Source of the DNA: Flavobacteriaceae bacterium
Lineage (GTDB): Bacteria > Bacteroidota > Bacteroidia > Flavobacteriales > Flavobacteriaceae
Direction of reading: 5' to 3'
Length of the DNA stretch: 64,000 nucleotides
NCBI GenBank assembly: GCA_014075215.1
Contig: CP046177.1
Location: forward strand, 2,604,501 to 2,668,500
This document shows, one piece after another, positions 1 through 8,302 of the stretch; position 1 is the stretch's first letter, and each line of letters opens with the position of its first letter. The position numbers and the translations under genes are program-made. The notes under the pieces were generated by a model that was given only the letters and a program-made list of their open reading frames with translations, was not told the DNA's origin and searched no databases.

Positions 1-47
1 TAGATTAACTACAATTTTTGCATAAACACAACAATTAGTCTTGATCC
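1..47 (+). mobile_element. Right end of an ISAon1-like (ISL3-type) insertion sequence, cut by the window edge
   Basis: Positions 2-25 read RLTTIFA then TAA on the plus strand. This matches the C-terminal tail (RLTQIFA) of the ISAon1-like transposase ending at 18138. The following bases to 47 are the reverse complement of the terminal repeat of that element (GGATCAAGACTAATTGTTG at 18115). The window therefore opens at the last seven codons and right terminal repeat of another copy of the same IS family. The rest of the element lies outside. Confidence 0.8.
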
Positions 48-99
48 ATTTTTACGCTTTCTTTTTTTAGGGCGAGTTTTTTCTTCCAGAGGAAAAGGT

Positions 100-465
100 T
101 CAGCTTCCTAATGTTACGGAGAAAGTTCTCTTTTCGGGAAGAAAAGTAAGGAGGTATGGTGTTTTTGAATGTAGTGCTCCTTGGGATACTACATATGCTT
201 TTTTTCCATCACTGACCACACGGGGATCATTGCCCGAACAGAGTATTTCCTCAGATACTATTTTCTTTGTGTCATTGCCCTGATATTTTGTGAGAATGAT
301 TTGACTTATCGTATCGGATTCATTTTTTGGCCAGTCATCATAAGAAAAAAGCTGATGCCTTCTATGAACCGAATACAGGTGTTCTTCCATAAAGAAAAAC
401 GAATAAAAGCAATCTGTAAGCTCTCCAACTTGCGAAAAAGATTCGTTAATTTTTATTAACCTCAT
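100..465 (-). CDS. Hypothetical protein, possibly a remnant of a larger gene
   Basis: A 121-aa reading frame starting with ATG at 465 and ending with TGA at 100. It has no signal peptide, membrane segment or motif that I recognise. The amino-acid composition looks like real protein (for example DPRVVSDGKKAYVVSQGAL), vaguely like a beta-propeller or sugar-binding segment, but this is only an impression. It ends about 50 bases from an IS end, so it may be a truncated 3' part of a longer gene. Upstream (466-689) are short coherent peptides in different frames, such as RPKAEHEATVFLDIR and FQFVYRLYSGSETIQ, which suggests decayed coding DNA rather than a normal leader. Confidence 0.4.
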   Translation of the reverse strand: MRLIKINESFSQVGELTDCFYSFFFMEEHLYSVHRRHQLFSYDDWPKNESDTISQIILTKYQGNDTKKIVSEEILCSGNDPRVVSDGKKAYVVSQGALHSKTPYLLTFLPEKRTFSVTLGS

Positions 466-689
466 TAATGTGTCCGGATCAAAAAAGCCTTATACGTACC
501 GGTTTCTAATTTATGAAATACTGAATATCATTAACACCCGAAATTTTAAACGCTGGATCGTTTCACTACCAGAGTAAAGACGATAGACAAATTGAAAATC
601 AAATCGCCTTGATCCTTATGTCTAAAAACACGGTGGCCTCATGTTCAGCTTTCGGACGATTACGACTGAGTATATAATTATTTAATCGA

Positions 690-1322
690 CTAGTTGCCTT
701 TTACTTTTATGCTAAATGACATCTCCACTAAGTCATTAATAATTTTATCTTCTAAAGAAGGAAAAAATCTCTTGGATCCGTATTTTACATTAAAATCAGC
801 TCTGTCTATGGCAAATGTATCGCTTTTAAATATTTTGGCTCCTTCTTCTGTTAATGTAGCCGGAATGGTAATGCTTTTTGTTACGTCTTTGATCGTCAGA
901 TTTCCCGTAACTGCCAAGGTGTCTTCTTTTTGTTCTACAGAGGTAATGATAAACCTGGCCGTAGGAAATTTTTCAATATCAAAAAAGTCATCGGAACTCA
1001 AGTGTTTTACTAATTTTGCTCCGTAGTCAGGACTTAAATCTTCGTTTTTAATAGAAGCCATATCTATGACAAAATCACCTGATGTGATTGCTCCGTCTTT
1101 TATGATAAGGGAACCTTGTTTTAAAGATACGGTTCCATGATGCGACCCTCCGGATTTGGAACCTTTCCACGTTACTAATGAGGCTGTTATATCTACATTA
1201 TTAACAGTCTCTGTTTTTTCAACTTTTACTTCTTCTTTTGCTTCAATTTTGCCCTTTTTCTCTCCTTTACAGGCAGAAAATAAGATAAAAATTACGATAA
1301 CGGTAGCGATTGCTTTTTTCAT
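690..1322 (-). CDS. YceI family lipoprotein
   Basis: A 210-aa protein with a lipoprotein signal (hydrophobic stretch at residues 4-16, lipobox FSAC with Cys18). The mature part, about residues 45-208, has the YceI layout: an opening ITASLVTWKGSKSGGSHHGT strand, then ITSGDFVIDMASI, a DFFDIEKFPTARF segment and a closing KVKYGSKRFF/SFSIKVK strand. YceI proteins are lipocalin-like beta-barrels that bind isoprenoid-type lipids. In this phylum they are usually envelope lipoproteins, and the exact ligand cannot be read from the sequence. The gene stands alone, with ATG at 1322 and about 100 bases between it and the next gene upstream. Confidence 0.88.
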   Translation of the reverse strand: MKKAIATVIVIFILFSACKGEKKGKIEAKEEVKVEKTETVNNVDITASLVTWKGSKSGGSHHGTVSLKQGSLIIKDGAITSGDFVIDMASIKNEDLSPDYGAKLVKHLSSDDFFDIEKFPTARFIITSVEQKEDTLAVTGNLTIKDVTKSITIPATLTEEGAKIFKSDTFAIDRADFNVKYGSKRFFPSLEDKIINDLVEMSFSIKVKGN

Positions 1323-1429
1323 TTTAATTGTGTTTATTTAGGTTATTATTTTTATTTTTTTCAATGTTTTAAACAAGTTAAGAACCTTTCCAACTTTGTA
1401 ACTTTTTTACTTTCCAACTTTAAACCATA

Positions 1430-2455
1430 TCATATACCTTTTAATCGTTTCCAAAAATCTTTAAGACCATCATTGTCCGTTTTATTACCTCCAAAAGGTA
1501 TCACATCATATCTTTCATTTTCTCTTTTTACTAAAGGAAAAGTAAAGATTGCAGAATCAGAATTCTTAGGATCTAAAAAAGGATATCGCAAATCCGTATA
1601 TATGATTTGGGATAGCGAATCCATATCAGATAACCTGTAATATTCATTGCTAAACCATCGCATGGTTTTAATATCCGGATGATTGACATCCAACAGGTGG
1701 TGATTCTTGGAAATGGTAAGAATAGTATCTGCCCTGGTACGGGTATCCAATAAAGAATAAAACCCTACATGGTAAGCATCTTCACTTTCGGCAATGCCAT
1801 ACCATAAAATAGCATTTGCAATAGTAGGTTGTACACTAAACCTGTGAAAAGCAATATTTGCTTCCTGAAAAGATTTTTTAAAAACAGTATCTATATATAA
1901 TTTGTTACCTATGGTAAATAGCATGTAAAAAGAACTGATGTAGATACCGGCTTTTGCCCATTTCCTTCTTTTAGGGTTTATTCTTCTAAAGAATAAGGTA
2001 GCTACAATGCAAATCAAGAGAGGGAAAGTATACAAAGGGTCAACAACAGAGATTGTATTAAATGCCACTCTATAGTCAGAAAACGGTAAGAACAACTGCG
2101 TGCCGTAAGGCGTAAAACAATCTAAGACAGGATGTGTAAAAATAGACAAAAAGAACAGCCAAATCCAATCTTTAAGAGTGGTCGTATTTTTCCTCTTCCC
2201 GGAATTATAAGATTCGTAAACGATAAATCCGATAATCAAAGAAGCAATAACAGCAAATACAATAGAATGCGTAAAACCCCTGTGAAAAGCAATTTTATCT
2301 ATCTCGTTGGTATAAAATACATTGCCAATGATCACATCCAGATCAGGTATAGTGCCCCCAATAGCACCAAATAAAACAGCTTTATTGCCTATTTTTTTAC
2401 CGAGTGCTACTTCTCCGCAAGTGGCGCCTAACACTACCTGAGTTAACGAATCCAT
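1430..2455 (-). CDS. Membrane-bound metal-dependent hydrolase, YdjM/DUF457 family
   Basis: A 341-aa protein. The N-terminus MDSLTQVVLGATCGEVALG, followed by GAIGGTIPDLDVIIG and HRGFTHSIVF, is the signature of the YdjM (DUF457) inner-membrane family. The conserved acidic (PDLD) and histidine (HRGFTHS) residues are proposed to bind metal. Several membrane segments lie in residues 60-200 (IVFAVIASLIIGFIV, WIWLFFLSIFTHPVLD, FPLLICIVATLFF). The region after residue 200 is soluble and typical of the longer flavobacterial members. Substrate is unknown. It is divergent from nhaC, with 73 bases between the starts. Confidence 0.85.
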   Translation of the reverse strand: MDSLTQVVLGATCGEVALGKKIGNKAVLFGAIGGTIPDLDVIIGNVFYTNEIDKIAFHRGFTHSIVFAVIASLIIGFIVYESYNSGKRKNTTTLKDWIWLFFLSIFTHPVLDCFTPYGTQLFLPFSDYRVAFNTISVVDPLYTFPLLICIVATLFFRRINPKRRKWAKAGIYISSFYMLFTIGNKLYIDTVFKKSFQEANIAFHRFSVQPTIANAILWYGIAESEDAYHVGFYSLLDTRTRADTILTISKNHHLLDVNHPDIKTMRWFSNEYYRLSDMDSLSQIIYTDLRYPFLDPKNSDSAIFTFPLVKRENERYDVIPFGGNKTDNDGLKDFWKRLKGI

Positions 2456-2528
2456 CTACGCAAAATTAAGAAATCTATTTGTATAACTAACCGTAAAATT
2501 GTAACATTACGGAATTAAAACAAGTACT

Positions 2529-4016
2529 ATGCAAGACGATAAGAACGTGTCGGAGATCAAAATAGAAGATCAAAAAATAATCATACATAAAGAGCTTTCC
2601 ATATGGGAGGTCTTGATTCCCGTTATTGCTTTGGTGGGGATGCTTGCATATAATGTCCTTTTTGTCTTCAAAGATGACGCGCTAAGTGGCAGTAACCAAT
2701 TTATTTTATTGTTAGGAGGGGCAGTAGCCGCTATAGTAGGTCTCAAAAATAAAGTTTCTTTTTCCGGGATGATGGAAGAAGTTGCGGAGAATATAAAATC
2801 TACATCCAGTGCCATTTTGATATTATTAATGGTGGGTGCTTTGGCAGGAACCTGGTTAATCAGCGGTATTATACCGGCCATGATTTATTATGGATTACAG
2901 CTATTGAATCCGACTTTTTTTTTAACAGCGTGTTTAATTATCTGTGCGGTAATATCAATCGCTACAGGGAGTTCCTGGACAACTGCAGCCACTGTGGGTA
3001 TTGCGCTGGTTGGTATTGGTGAAGCCCTGGGAATTTCTTTGGGCATGACAGCAGGCGCAGTATTATCAGGTGCTTATTTTGGAGATAAAATGTCTCCGAT
3101 GTCCGATACTACCAATTTGGCACCTGCGATGGCAGGAACAGACTTATTTACACATATCAGATATATGGCATATACAACGGTTCCTACTTTTATCATCACC
3201 GTTTTGGTTTTTATCCTTATAGGGTTTACCGTAGATCCCATAGGCCAGGCCGATACAAATCTGATGTTACATGATATTGATAAGGCATTTCATATTACTC
3301 CGTGGTTGTTTGTAGTTCCTGTAATCGTCGTTTTTTTGATCGTGAAAAAAACACCGCCGTTAATTGCATTATTAGCAGGTACTTTATTGGCAGGAATTTT
3401 TGCTTTACTGTTCCAATCTCACGTAGTTGCTCAAATTACGGGGGCTACGGAACTCACTTTTAATACAGCATACAAGGGAATTATGCAAGCCATTACGGTA
3501 AAAACCACAGTAGCTACTGATAATGCTACTTTACAAGGGTTATTTACAGCCGGAGGAATGGTAAAAATGCTGAATACTATCTGGTTAATTTTATGCGCTA
3601 TGGTTTTTGGAGGTATAATGGATGCGATTGGGGCATTAGCAAAAATAAGTAGTTTTATGTTGCACCTGTTCAATTCCATATTTGGACTGTTTGCCAGTAC
3701 GGTATTTACCTGTATAGGATTAAATATCACAGCTTCTGACCAGTATTTGGCTATTGTCGTTCCGGGGAAGATGTATGCAAAAGCGTATAAAGCTAAAGGC
3801 TTGGCTCCGGAAAATCTGAGCAGAACCCTGGAAGACTCAGGAACGGTGACCTCGGTATTGGTTCCCTGGAATACCTGTGGGGCTTACCATTCGGGGGTAT
3901 TAGGAGTAAATGTAGGCGAATATTTTGTATATGCCATATTTAATTGGTTATCACCATTTATGACTTTACTAGTTGCAGCATTTAGAATTAAGATAAAACA
4001 GTTAACAACTAAATAA
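2529..4016 (+). CDS. nhaC: Na+/H+ antiporter, NhaC family
   Basis: A 495-aa polytopic membrane protein with about 11-12 hydrophobic segments. The conserved central motif GSSWTTAATVGIALVGIG (about residues 155-172) and SGAYFGDKMSPMSDTTNLAP (about 184-203) are typical of NhaC antiporters, which exchange cytoplasmic Na+ for external H+. The last part contains the second conserved motif LEDSGTVTSVLVPWNTCGAY. The N-terminal 20 residues are a charged cytoplasmic extension. ATG at 2529 is the only plausible start. The 3' end overlaps the convergent porin gene by 8 bases. Confidence 0.92.
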   Translation: MQDDKNVSEIKIEDQKIIIHKELSIWEVLIPVIALVGMLAYNVLFVFKDDALSGSNQFILLLGGAVAAIVGLKNKVSFSGMMEEVAENIKSTSSAILILLMVGALAGTWLISGIIPAMIYYGLQLLNPTFFLTACLIICAVISIATGSSWTTAATVGIALVGIGEALGISLGMTAGAVLSGAYFGDKMSPMSDTTNLAPAMAGTDLFTHIRYMAYTTVPTFIITVLVFILIGFTVDPIGQADTNLMLHDIDKAFHITPWLFVVPVIVVFLIVKKTPPLIALLAGTLLAGIFALLFQSHVVAQITGATELTFNTAYKGIMQAITVKTTVATDNATLQGLFTAGGMVKMLNTIWLILCAMVFGGIMDAIGALAKISSFMLHLFNSIFGLFASTVFTCIGLNITASDQYLAIVVPGKMYAKAYKAKGLAPENLSRTLEDSGTVTSVLVPWNTCGAYHSGVLGVNVGEYFVYAIFNWLSPFMTLLVAAFRIKIKQLTTK

Positions 4017-5976
4017 ACCAATTCCAGACCAATCCGAATCGAATGACAAAATCGCGATAGGGGTAATTAGGCGCAGAGAAATAGTTCTTTTTACTAAAAT
4101 TTGAGGTGACATTATCTATTTTAAAATAAATGCGTGTTCTCCGCACCTGCGAATTAAAAAACAGATCGAAAGTGGGGTATCCAATGTCAGTTGTGTTCTG
4201 TAACGTAAACTCTGCTAACAGAGGATTGTAAGCATTTGCTTTGTATTTCGTGAAATAATTAAGTGTAACTCCAATTTGCATTTTTACCGGTTTTCCTTTA
4301 AACCAATAATCCGTATAATAAAGCGTATTTCGGGTCACAAAACCGGGAACTCTAAATACGGCACTGCCGGTACTTACATTTTGATACATCAACGTATTGT
4401 GTAAGGCAAATTTTCCGTATTTAAATTCATTAGACGCCTTTACTTTGAGGTAGCTGATATTTTCCGAAGATTGCTGAGGCATATTCTGATCATCAAAATA
4501 CGTATAGTTTTCTATATTAGCAAAATTTACCGAAGCATTGACCCACTTGGAGGCTATGGAAAAACCAATATTTCGGGTATTCACGTCATTGAAGTTATTT
4601 TTCCAATTATAATCGTTATAAGTACTGTGATGTAATAAGAAATTAAAATCAGGAGACTTGGAATTGACTAAAAATGATACTTTGACAGTAAATATACTAT
4701 CCTTTTTATATTTGGCTTCTCCAAACAAATGACTTCCCCCTAATTTGCTGTTGCCGGGAGTTGTCGAAGCATTTGCATTTAAACTGAAATTTTTGATTTT
4801 TGCCCGCCAATCAGCCCCGAAACCTACGGCACTTCCTTTTAATTTTAGATCATTAAAGGTAGCAGTAGCATTATAATTTATATCATATCCGTAGTCAAAA
4901 CCGGCATAATTAGATTGTATTCTAAATTTCCCAAGTATATATTTGGAATTGAATTCTAAAAAAAATTGATTGTACAAAAACGTATGTTTAACCGTTTCGT
5001 CAACAGCTGTTGTTGTACTTGCGGTTCCAAAAAAGGAAGTAGGAGTATTTTCCGTAAACCGGTACGATTTATTTTCGCTCTTGAAAATATGCCCTAGTTT
5101 TAGATTCGAAAAATCTTTCTTCCCGAGCGTATCTTTTGATGAAAGCAATTTAAAATCATGCTCCAGGTAAAACCGGTTACCTTCAAATAGGTTCTCCGTA
5201 TTATTGAGGTTCACATCCAATCTACCTCTTTCCGAGAAATTAGGGTCATTAGAAATAAAAGCATTCAGTGATGTTTCGGTTAGACCACCGCTTTCTTGAT
5301 TTAGTAAATCCTGAGAAGTAACATGTGCTCTAACAGTATATTGACTCTCTTTGGACTCATAATGAAAAGTGGATCTGAAATTTCCTTGACTTGCCAGAGA
5401 GCGCCTGTACTGTCCTAATGACCGAATACCTTTGTAAGCTATTGAAACATTGAATCTTTTTGAGAAATTTAGGGTAAAAAGAGCATCTAAAACCTGCCCT
5501 TGTTGTAGCCCTGTTCTATACAAAATTTCAGTTGTAGGGGTAGGAACCTGATAATATGTAATTTCTTTATCCCGAATATAAAAAAACTGTTTTGCGCTTC
5601 GGCCAATATCCGGATAAGGAGATATGGTGTTGAAATGATATCCCAACGTATTAAAAGTTTGCCCTTGATTGTGAAATGGCAGTAACTCAAAATGATCTTT
5701 TCTTAAAAAGTTAAACCTGTATTCTTTTTTGATAGTTAAGGTAGTATCCACATAAGTGGTATCATTGTGAAAAGAAACTATTTTATAATCAGTATACTTT
5801 GTTTTGCCACTTAAAGTAACTTTAGTTTCATTAGAAAAAGTAGAATCTCTTTGATTAAATATAGCATCTTCTTTATTGTTGATCTTTACACCAGGCCCCA
5901 ATTTTTTTTGTGCATGGCTATCGTGATAGGATGCTAAAAAAAATGAGATACTAAAAACAATTAAACATCTTTTCAT
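4009..5976 (-). CDS. Putative porin, Bacteroidota outer-membrane beta-barrel
   Basis: A 655-aa protein with a Sec signal peptide (MKRCLIVFSISFFLASYHDSHAQ). The mature N-terminal region is short and soluble. The remainder is long alternating beta-strands ending in an aromatic C-terminus (RFGLVWNWFI), as expected for an outer-membrane barrel. The pattern YHFNTISPYPDIGRSAKQFF and FNLNFSKRFNVSIAYKGIRS-type strands matches the large Bacteroidota 'putative porin' family. Substrate unknown. It is transcribed towards nhaC and overlaps its stop by 8 bases. ATG at 5976 directly precedes the signal peptide. Confidence 0.82.
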   Translation of the reverse strand: MKRCLIVFSISFFLASYHDSHAQKKLGPGVKINNKEDAIFNQRDSTFSNETKVTLSGKTKYTDYKIVSFHNDTTYVDTTLTIKKEYRFNFLRKDHFELLPFHNQGQTFNTLGYHFNTISPYPDIGRSAKQFFYIRDKEITYYQVPTPTTEILYRTGLQQGQVLDALFTLNFSKRFNVSIAYKGIRSLGQYRRSLASQGNFRSTFHYESKESQYTVRAHVTSQDLLNQESGGLTETSLNAFISNDPNFSERGRLDVNLNNTENLFEGNRFYLEHDFKLLSSKDTLGKKDFSNLKLGHIFKSENKSYRFTENTPTSFFGTASTTTAVDETVKHTFLYNQFFLEFNSKYILGKFRIQSNYAGFDYGYDINYNATATFNDLKLKGSAVGFGADWRAKIKNFSLNANASTTPGNSKLGGSHLFGEAKYKKDSIFTVKVSFLVNSKSPDFNFLLHHSTYNDYNWKNNFNDVNTRNIGFSIASKWVNASVNFANIENYTYFDDQNMPQQSSENISYLKVKASNEFKYGKFALHNTLMYQNVSTGSAVFRVPGFVTRNTLYYTDYWFKGKPVKMQIGVTLNYFTKYKANAYNPLLAEFTLQNTTDIGYPTFDLFFNSQVRRTRIYFKIDNVTSNFSKKNYFSAPNYPYRDFVIRFGLVWNWFI

Positions 5977-6053
5977 TCCAATAATTCATTGAAGCAAATG
6001 TAAACTTTTCACATGTTAAATTTTTCCGAAAACTATATTTTTTATATTTGAAA

Positions 6054-6653
6054 ATGTTAAAAACTAATTTTAGTGGTTTTAAAAACGAAGCAGGAACAGA
6101 TGAAGCAGGAAGGGGTTGTTTGTGTGGGCCTGTAGTAGCTGCTGCTGTTATTTTACCTGAAAATTTCAGGCATGAATATTTAAACGATTCAAAGCAATTA
6201 TCGGAGCAAAAAAGAGAGGAGCTAAGAACTGTTATAGAAAAAAATGCAACTGCCTTCGGAGTTTCTTTTATCCATCATGAAGAAGTAGATGAATTGAATG
6301 TACTGCAAGCTTCCATAACAGGTATGCATCGAGCTATGGAATCGTTAAAAATAATTCCGGATTTTATCATCGTAGATGGAAATAAATTTAAGCCTTTTAA
6401 GAGGATTCCTTATCAAACTATTGTAAAAGGAGATGCCAAATATGTAAGTATTGCTGCAGCGTCAATACTGGCAAAAACCTATAGGGATGAGTTTATGAAA
6501 AAAATTGACAAAGAGTTTCCTGTATATAACTGGAAAAAAAATAAAGGATACCCTACACAGGAACACCGGAACGCTATCTTAAAATACGGTATCACAAACT
6601 ACCATAGGAAATCTTTTAGACTATTGCCGAACCAGTTACAATTAGATCTCTAG
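6054..6653 (+). CDS. rnhB: Ribonuclease HII
   Basis: A 199-aa protein. RNase HII removes RNA from RNA/DNA hybrids and single misincorporated ribonucleotides. The N-terminal [14 protein letters not shown] block holds the first catalytic Asp-Glu pair, FIIVDGNKF the third acidic residue, and [20 protein letters not shown] plus KGYPTQEH complete the family blocks. Length is normal. A TTG codon at 6048 would add two residues, but ATG at 6054 is the more natural start. A TAnnTTTG box (6043-6050) abuts the start, so the transcript may be nearly leaderless or the promoter may lie further up. It converges on lipB with a 4-base overlap. Confidence 0.95.
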   Translation: MLKTNFSGFKNEAGTDEAGRGCLCGPVVAAAVILPENFRHEYLNDSKQLSEQKREELRTVIEKNATAFGVSFIHHEEVDELNVLQASITGMHRAMESLKIIPDFIIVDGNKFKPFKRIPYQTIVKGDAKYVSIAAASILAKTYRDEFMKKIDKEFPVYNWKKNKGYPTQEHRNAILKYGITNYHRKSFRLLPNQLQLDL

Positions 6654-7351
6654 TTTGTATAAGAACTTACCTCAAAAATATCTTTAAAATGAAATATCAT
6701 TTTTTCTTTTACCTCATACAAATCAATTTTTTTTCCTAGTTCCATTGCTAAAGAAGTCACTGCTTTACCCTGTATTCCGCATGGGACAATATGATCAAAA
6801 TAACCAAGATCCGTATTTACATTTAGAGCAAATCCATGCATGGTTACCCACCTGCTGCTGCTAATACCCATAGCGCATATTTTTCTGGCAAAAGGAGTTT
6901 CCACATCTATCCAAACACCTGTTTCTCCTTTACTCCTGTCTGCCACAATATCATATGCTGCTAGTGTTCTTATGATAACCTCTTCCAAAAGGCGCAGATA
7001 TTGGTGAATATCAGTAAAAAAGTTCTCTAAATCTAAAATAGGATACCCTACGATTTGTCCCGGGCCGTGATAAGTAATATCACCTCCTCTGTTTATTCTA
7101 TAAAAGGCAGCACCCTTTTCTTTTAATTGATTTTCGCTTACAAGTAAATTTGAAAAATCCCCGCTTTTTCCTAATGTGTACACATGAGGATGTTCCACAA
7201 ATAAAAAATAATTTGGAGTGGTATTTTTAACTTTATTTTTTCGGTTATCTTTCTTTATGGAAATGATATGGTCTAAAAGTTGAGTTTGATACTCCCAAAC
7301 ACGGTGGTAATCTTTTAAGCCTAAATCTTTTAGCTGTACTTTTTTATTCAT
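6650..7351 (-). CDS. lipB: Octanoyltransferase LipB
   Basis: A 233-aa protein that transfers octanoyl from octanoyl-ACP to the lipoyl domains of 2-oxoacid dehydrogenases and GcvH, the first step of endogenous lipoate synthesis. Seen: the [18 protein letters not shown] block, the [17 protein letters not shown] block, and [14 protein letters not shown], which carries the catalytic Cys and Lys. Length is typical of flavobacterial LipB. ATG at 7351. The 3' end overlaps convergent rnhB by 4 bases. Confidence 0.95.
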   Translation of the reverse strand: MNKKVQLKDLGLKDYHRVWEYQTQLLDHIISIKKDNRKNKVKNTTPNYFLFVEHPHVYTLGKSGDFSNLLVSENQLKEKGAAFYRINRGGDITYHGPGQIVGYPILDLENFFTDIHQYLRLLEEVIIRTLAAYDIVADRSKGETGVWIDVETPFARKICAMGISSSRWVTMHGFALNVNTDLGYFDHIVPCGIQGKAVTSLAMELGKKIDLYEVKEKMIFHFKDIFEVSSYTN

Positions 7352-7395
7352 AAGCGTATTGCAAAAATAACGATTAATTGTGCCTGGAAATATAC

Positions 7396-7466
7396 AGTTT
7401 AAAGTTAAAAAGTTCCAAGTTTGTACGTTGAGGATTTAACATGCCTGAATAAGGTTGCCTTTTATG
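7396..7466 (+). repeat. Dispersed intergenic repeat, copy 1
   Basis: This stretch between lipB and the lipoprotein gene aligns, with mismatches and small gaps, to the reverse complement of 55675-55748. The most conserved core is CCTGAATAAGGTTGCCTTTTA here against ACCTGAATAAGATTGCCTTTTA there (20-base limit applies to any longer match). A leading AGTTTAAAGTTAAAAAG is shared too. No coding potential is seen. Confidence 0.65.
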
Positions 7467-7501
7467 TTTTCAATTTTTTACTGACAATACTTAATATAAA
7501 G

Positions 7502-7531
7502 TACAATAGCCCCAATTTTGGAGCTATTGTA
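7502..7531 (-). terminator. Intrinsic terminator-like hairpin after the lipoprotein gene
   Basis: TACAATAGC (7502-7510) and GCTATTGTA (7523-7531) are perfect inverted arms, and the intervening bases CCCAATTTTGGA also pair in part. It lies 22 bases downstream of the stop of the minus-strand gene at 7554, the expected place for a terminator. Confidence 0.65.
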
Positions 7532-7553
7532 TTTATAAATCGTTATTTTACTG

Positions 7554-7976
7554 TTAGTTGCATTCCGGTTCAACAGTGAAAGTGTAATTTTTATCGTTCA
7601 CTTTTGTAATACTTGGTTCTCCTCTGTGATCGGGTTTATAAGCAGCACCGGTTCCCAAATCAACACCTATCCCTATAATCCCCCAAGATATCACACTTAA
7701 GATGAAATTTCCTGTTCTAAATATCTTGTGGTAAGTTTTGGTGTATTCTTTACAATTTCCATCTTTTACTTTAACTTCCAGAGGTCTGTTTCTATGGTAT
7801 GTTCCTGTTGCAGTACCTTTACCTGTTTTCTCTCCGTTTACATAAATATCAGCATTAGGATGGTTTTTGGCAATAATGGTAGCATTGTACTTGCTTCCTC
7901 CAAATATAACACCGCAACTCGAAGCTGTAACAGAGATTAAAATTGAACATAAAAGAATGGTAAGTTTTGTTTTCAT
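7554..7976 (-). CDS. Small lipoprotein with a PEGA-like segment
   Basis: A 140-aa protein with an N-terminal lipoprotein signal (TSSCGV, Cys21). After the Cys, residues 31-75 (IIAKNHPNADIYVNGEKTGK then PLEVKVKDGNCKEYT) resemble a PEGA-like surface beta-domain. A hydrophobic segment follows (NFILSVISWGIIGIGVDLGTG, about residues 91-111) and then a short polar tail ending in EPECN. Glycine-rich hydrophobic segments of this kind occur in small Bacteroidota envelope proteins. No function is assigned. The gene is followed by a hairpin terminator and is monocistronic. Confidence 0.7.
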   Translation of the reverse strand: MKTKLTILLCSILISVTASSCGVIFGGSKYNATIIAKNHPNADIYVNGEKTGKGTATGTYHRNRPLEVKVKDGNCKEYTKTYHKIFRTGNFILSVISWGIIGIGVDLGTGAAYKPDHRGEPSITKVNDKNYTFTVEPECN

Positions 7977-8263
7977 AATGGTTAAAATGTTTAGTTATAG
8001 TTTTTAAATTAACAATAAATGTAAAAAAAGAGTGCTTCATGAGATAATCCTCTTTTTGTATAAACCTCTTATTTTACTAGGAAAATAGCAAATCTTTTAG
8101 GCTCCTTTAAGAACTTTTATTTCCTTGTACATTTAATTTGTTTTCGCTTTCAAATGTATTCAATTTTTACTTTACATCAAAGTAATTTTGATAAAATCTA
8201 ACGACTCAGGTAATTGAAAAAAAAAAAAAAGCTGTTTTTAGATAGTTCTAAAAAGAATTTAGT

Positions 8264-8271
8264 TATATTTG
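8264..8271 (+). promoter_or_regulatory. TAnnTTTG promoter box upstream of the secreted metalloprotease
   Basis: TATATTTG matches the Bacteroidota -7 consensus and lies 32 bases before the ATG at 8303. A clear TTG -33 element is not present at 17-19 bases spacing. The rest of the 7977-8302 gap holds a poly-A run at about 8218-8230 and no other feature that I can support. Confidence 0.5.
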
Positions 8272-8302
8272 AGATTTATATAAAAATTAAAATTACCTTC
8301 TT

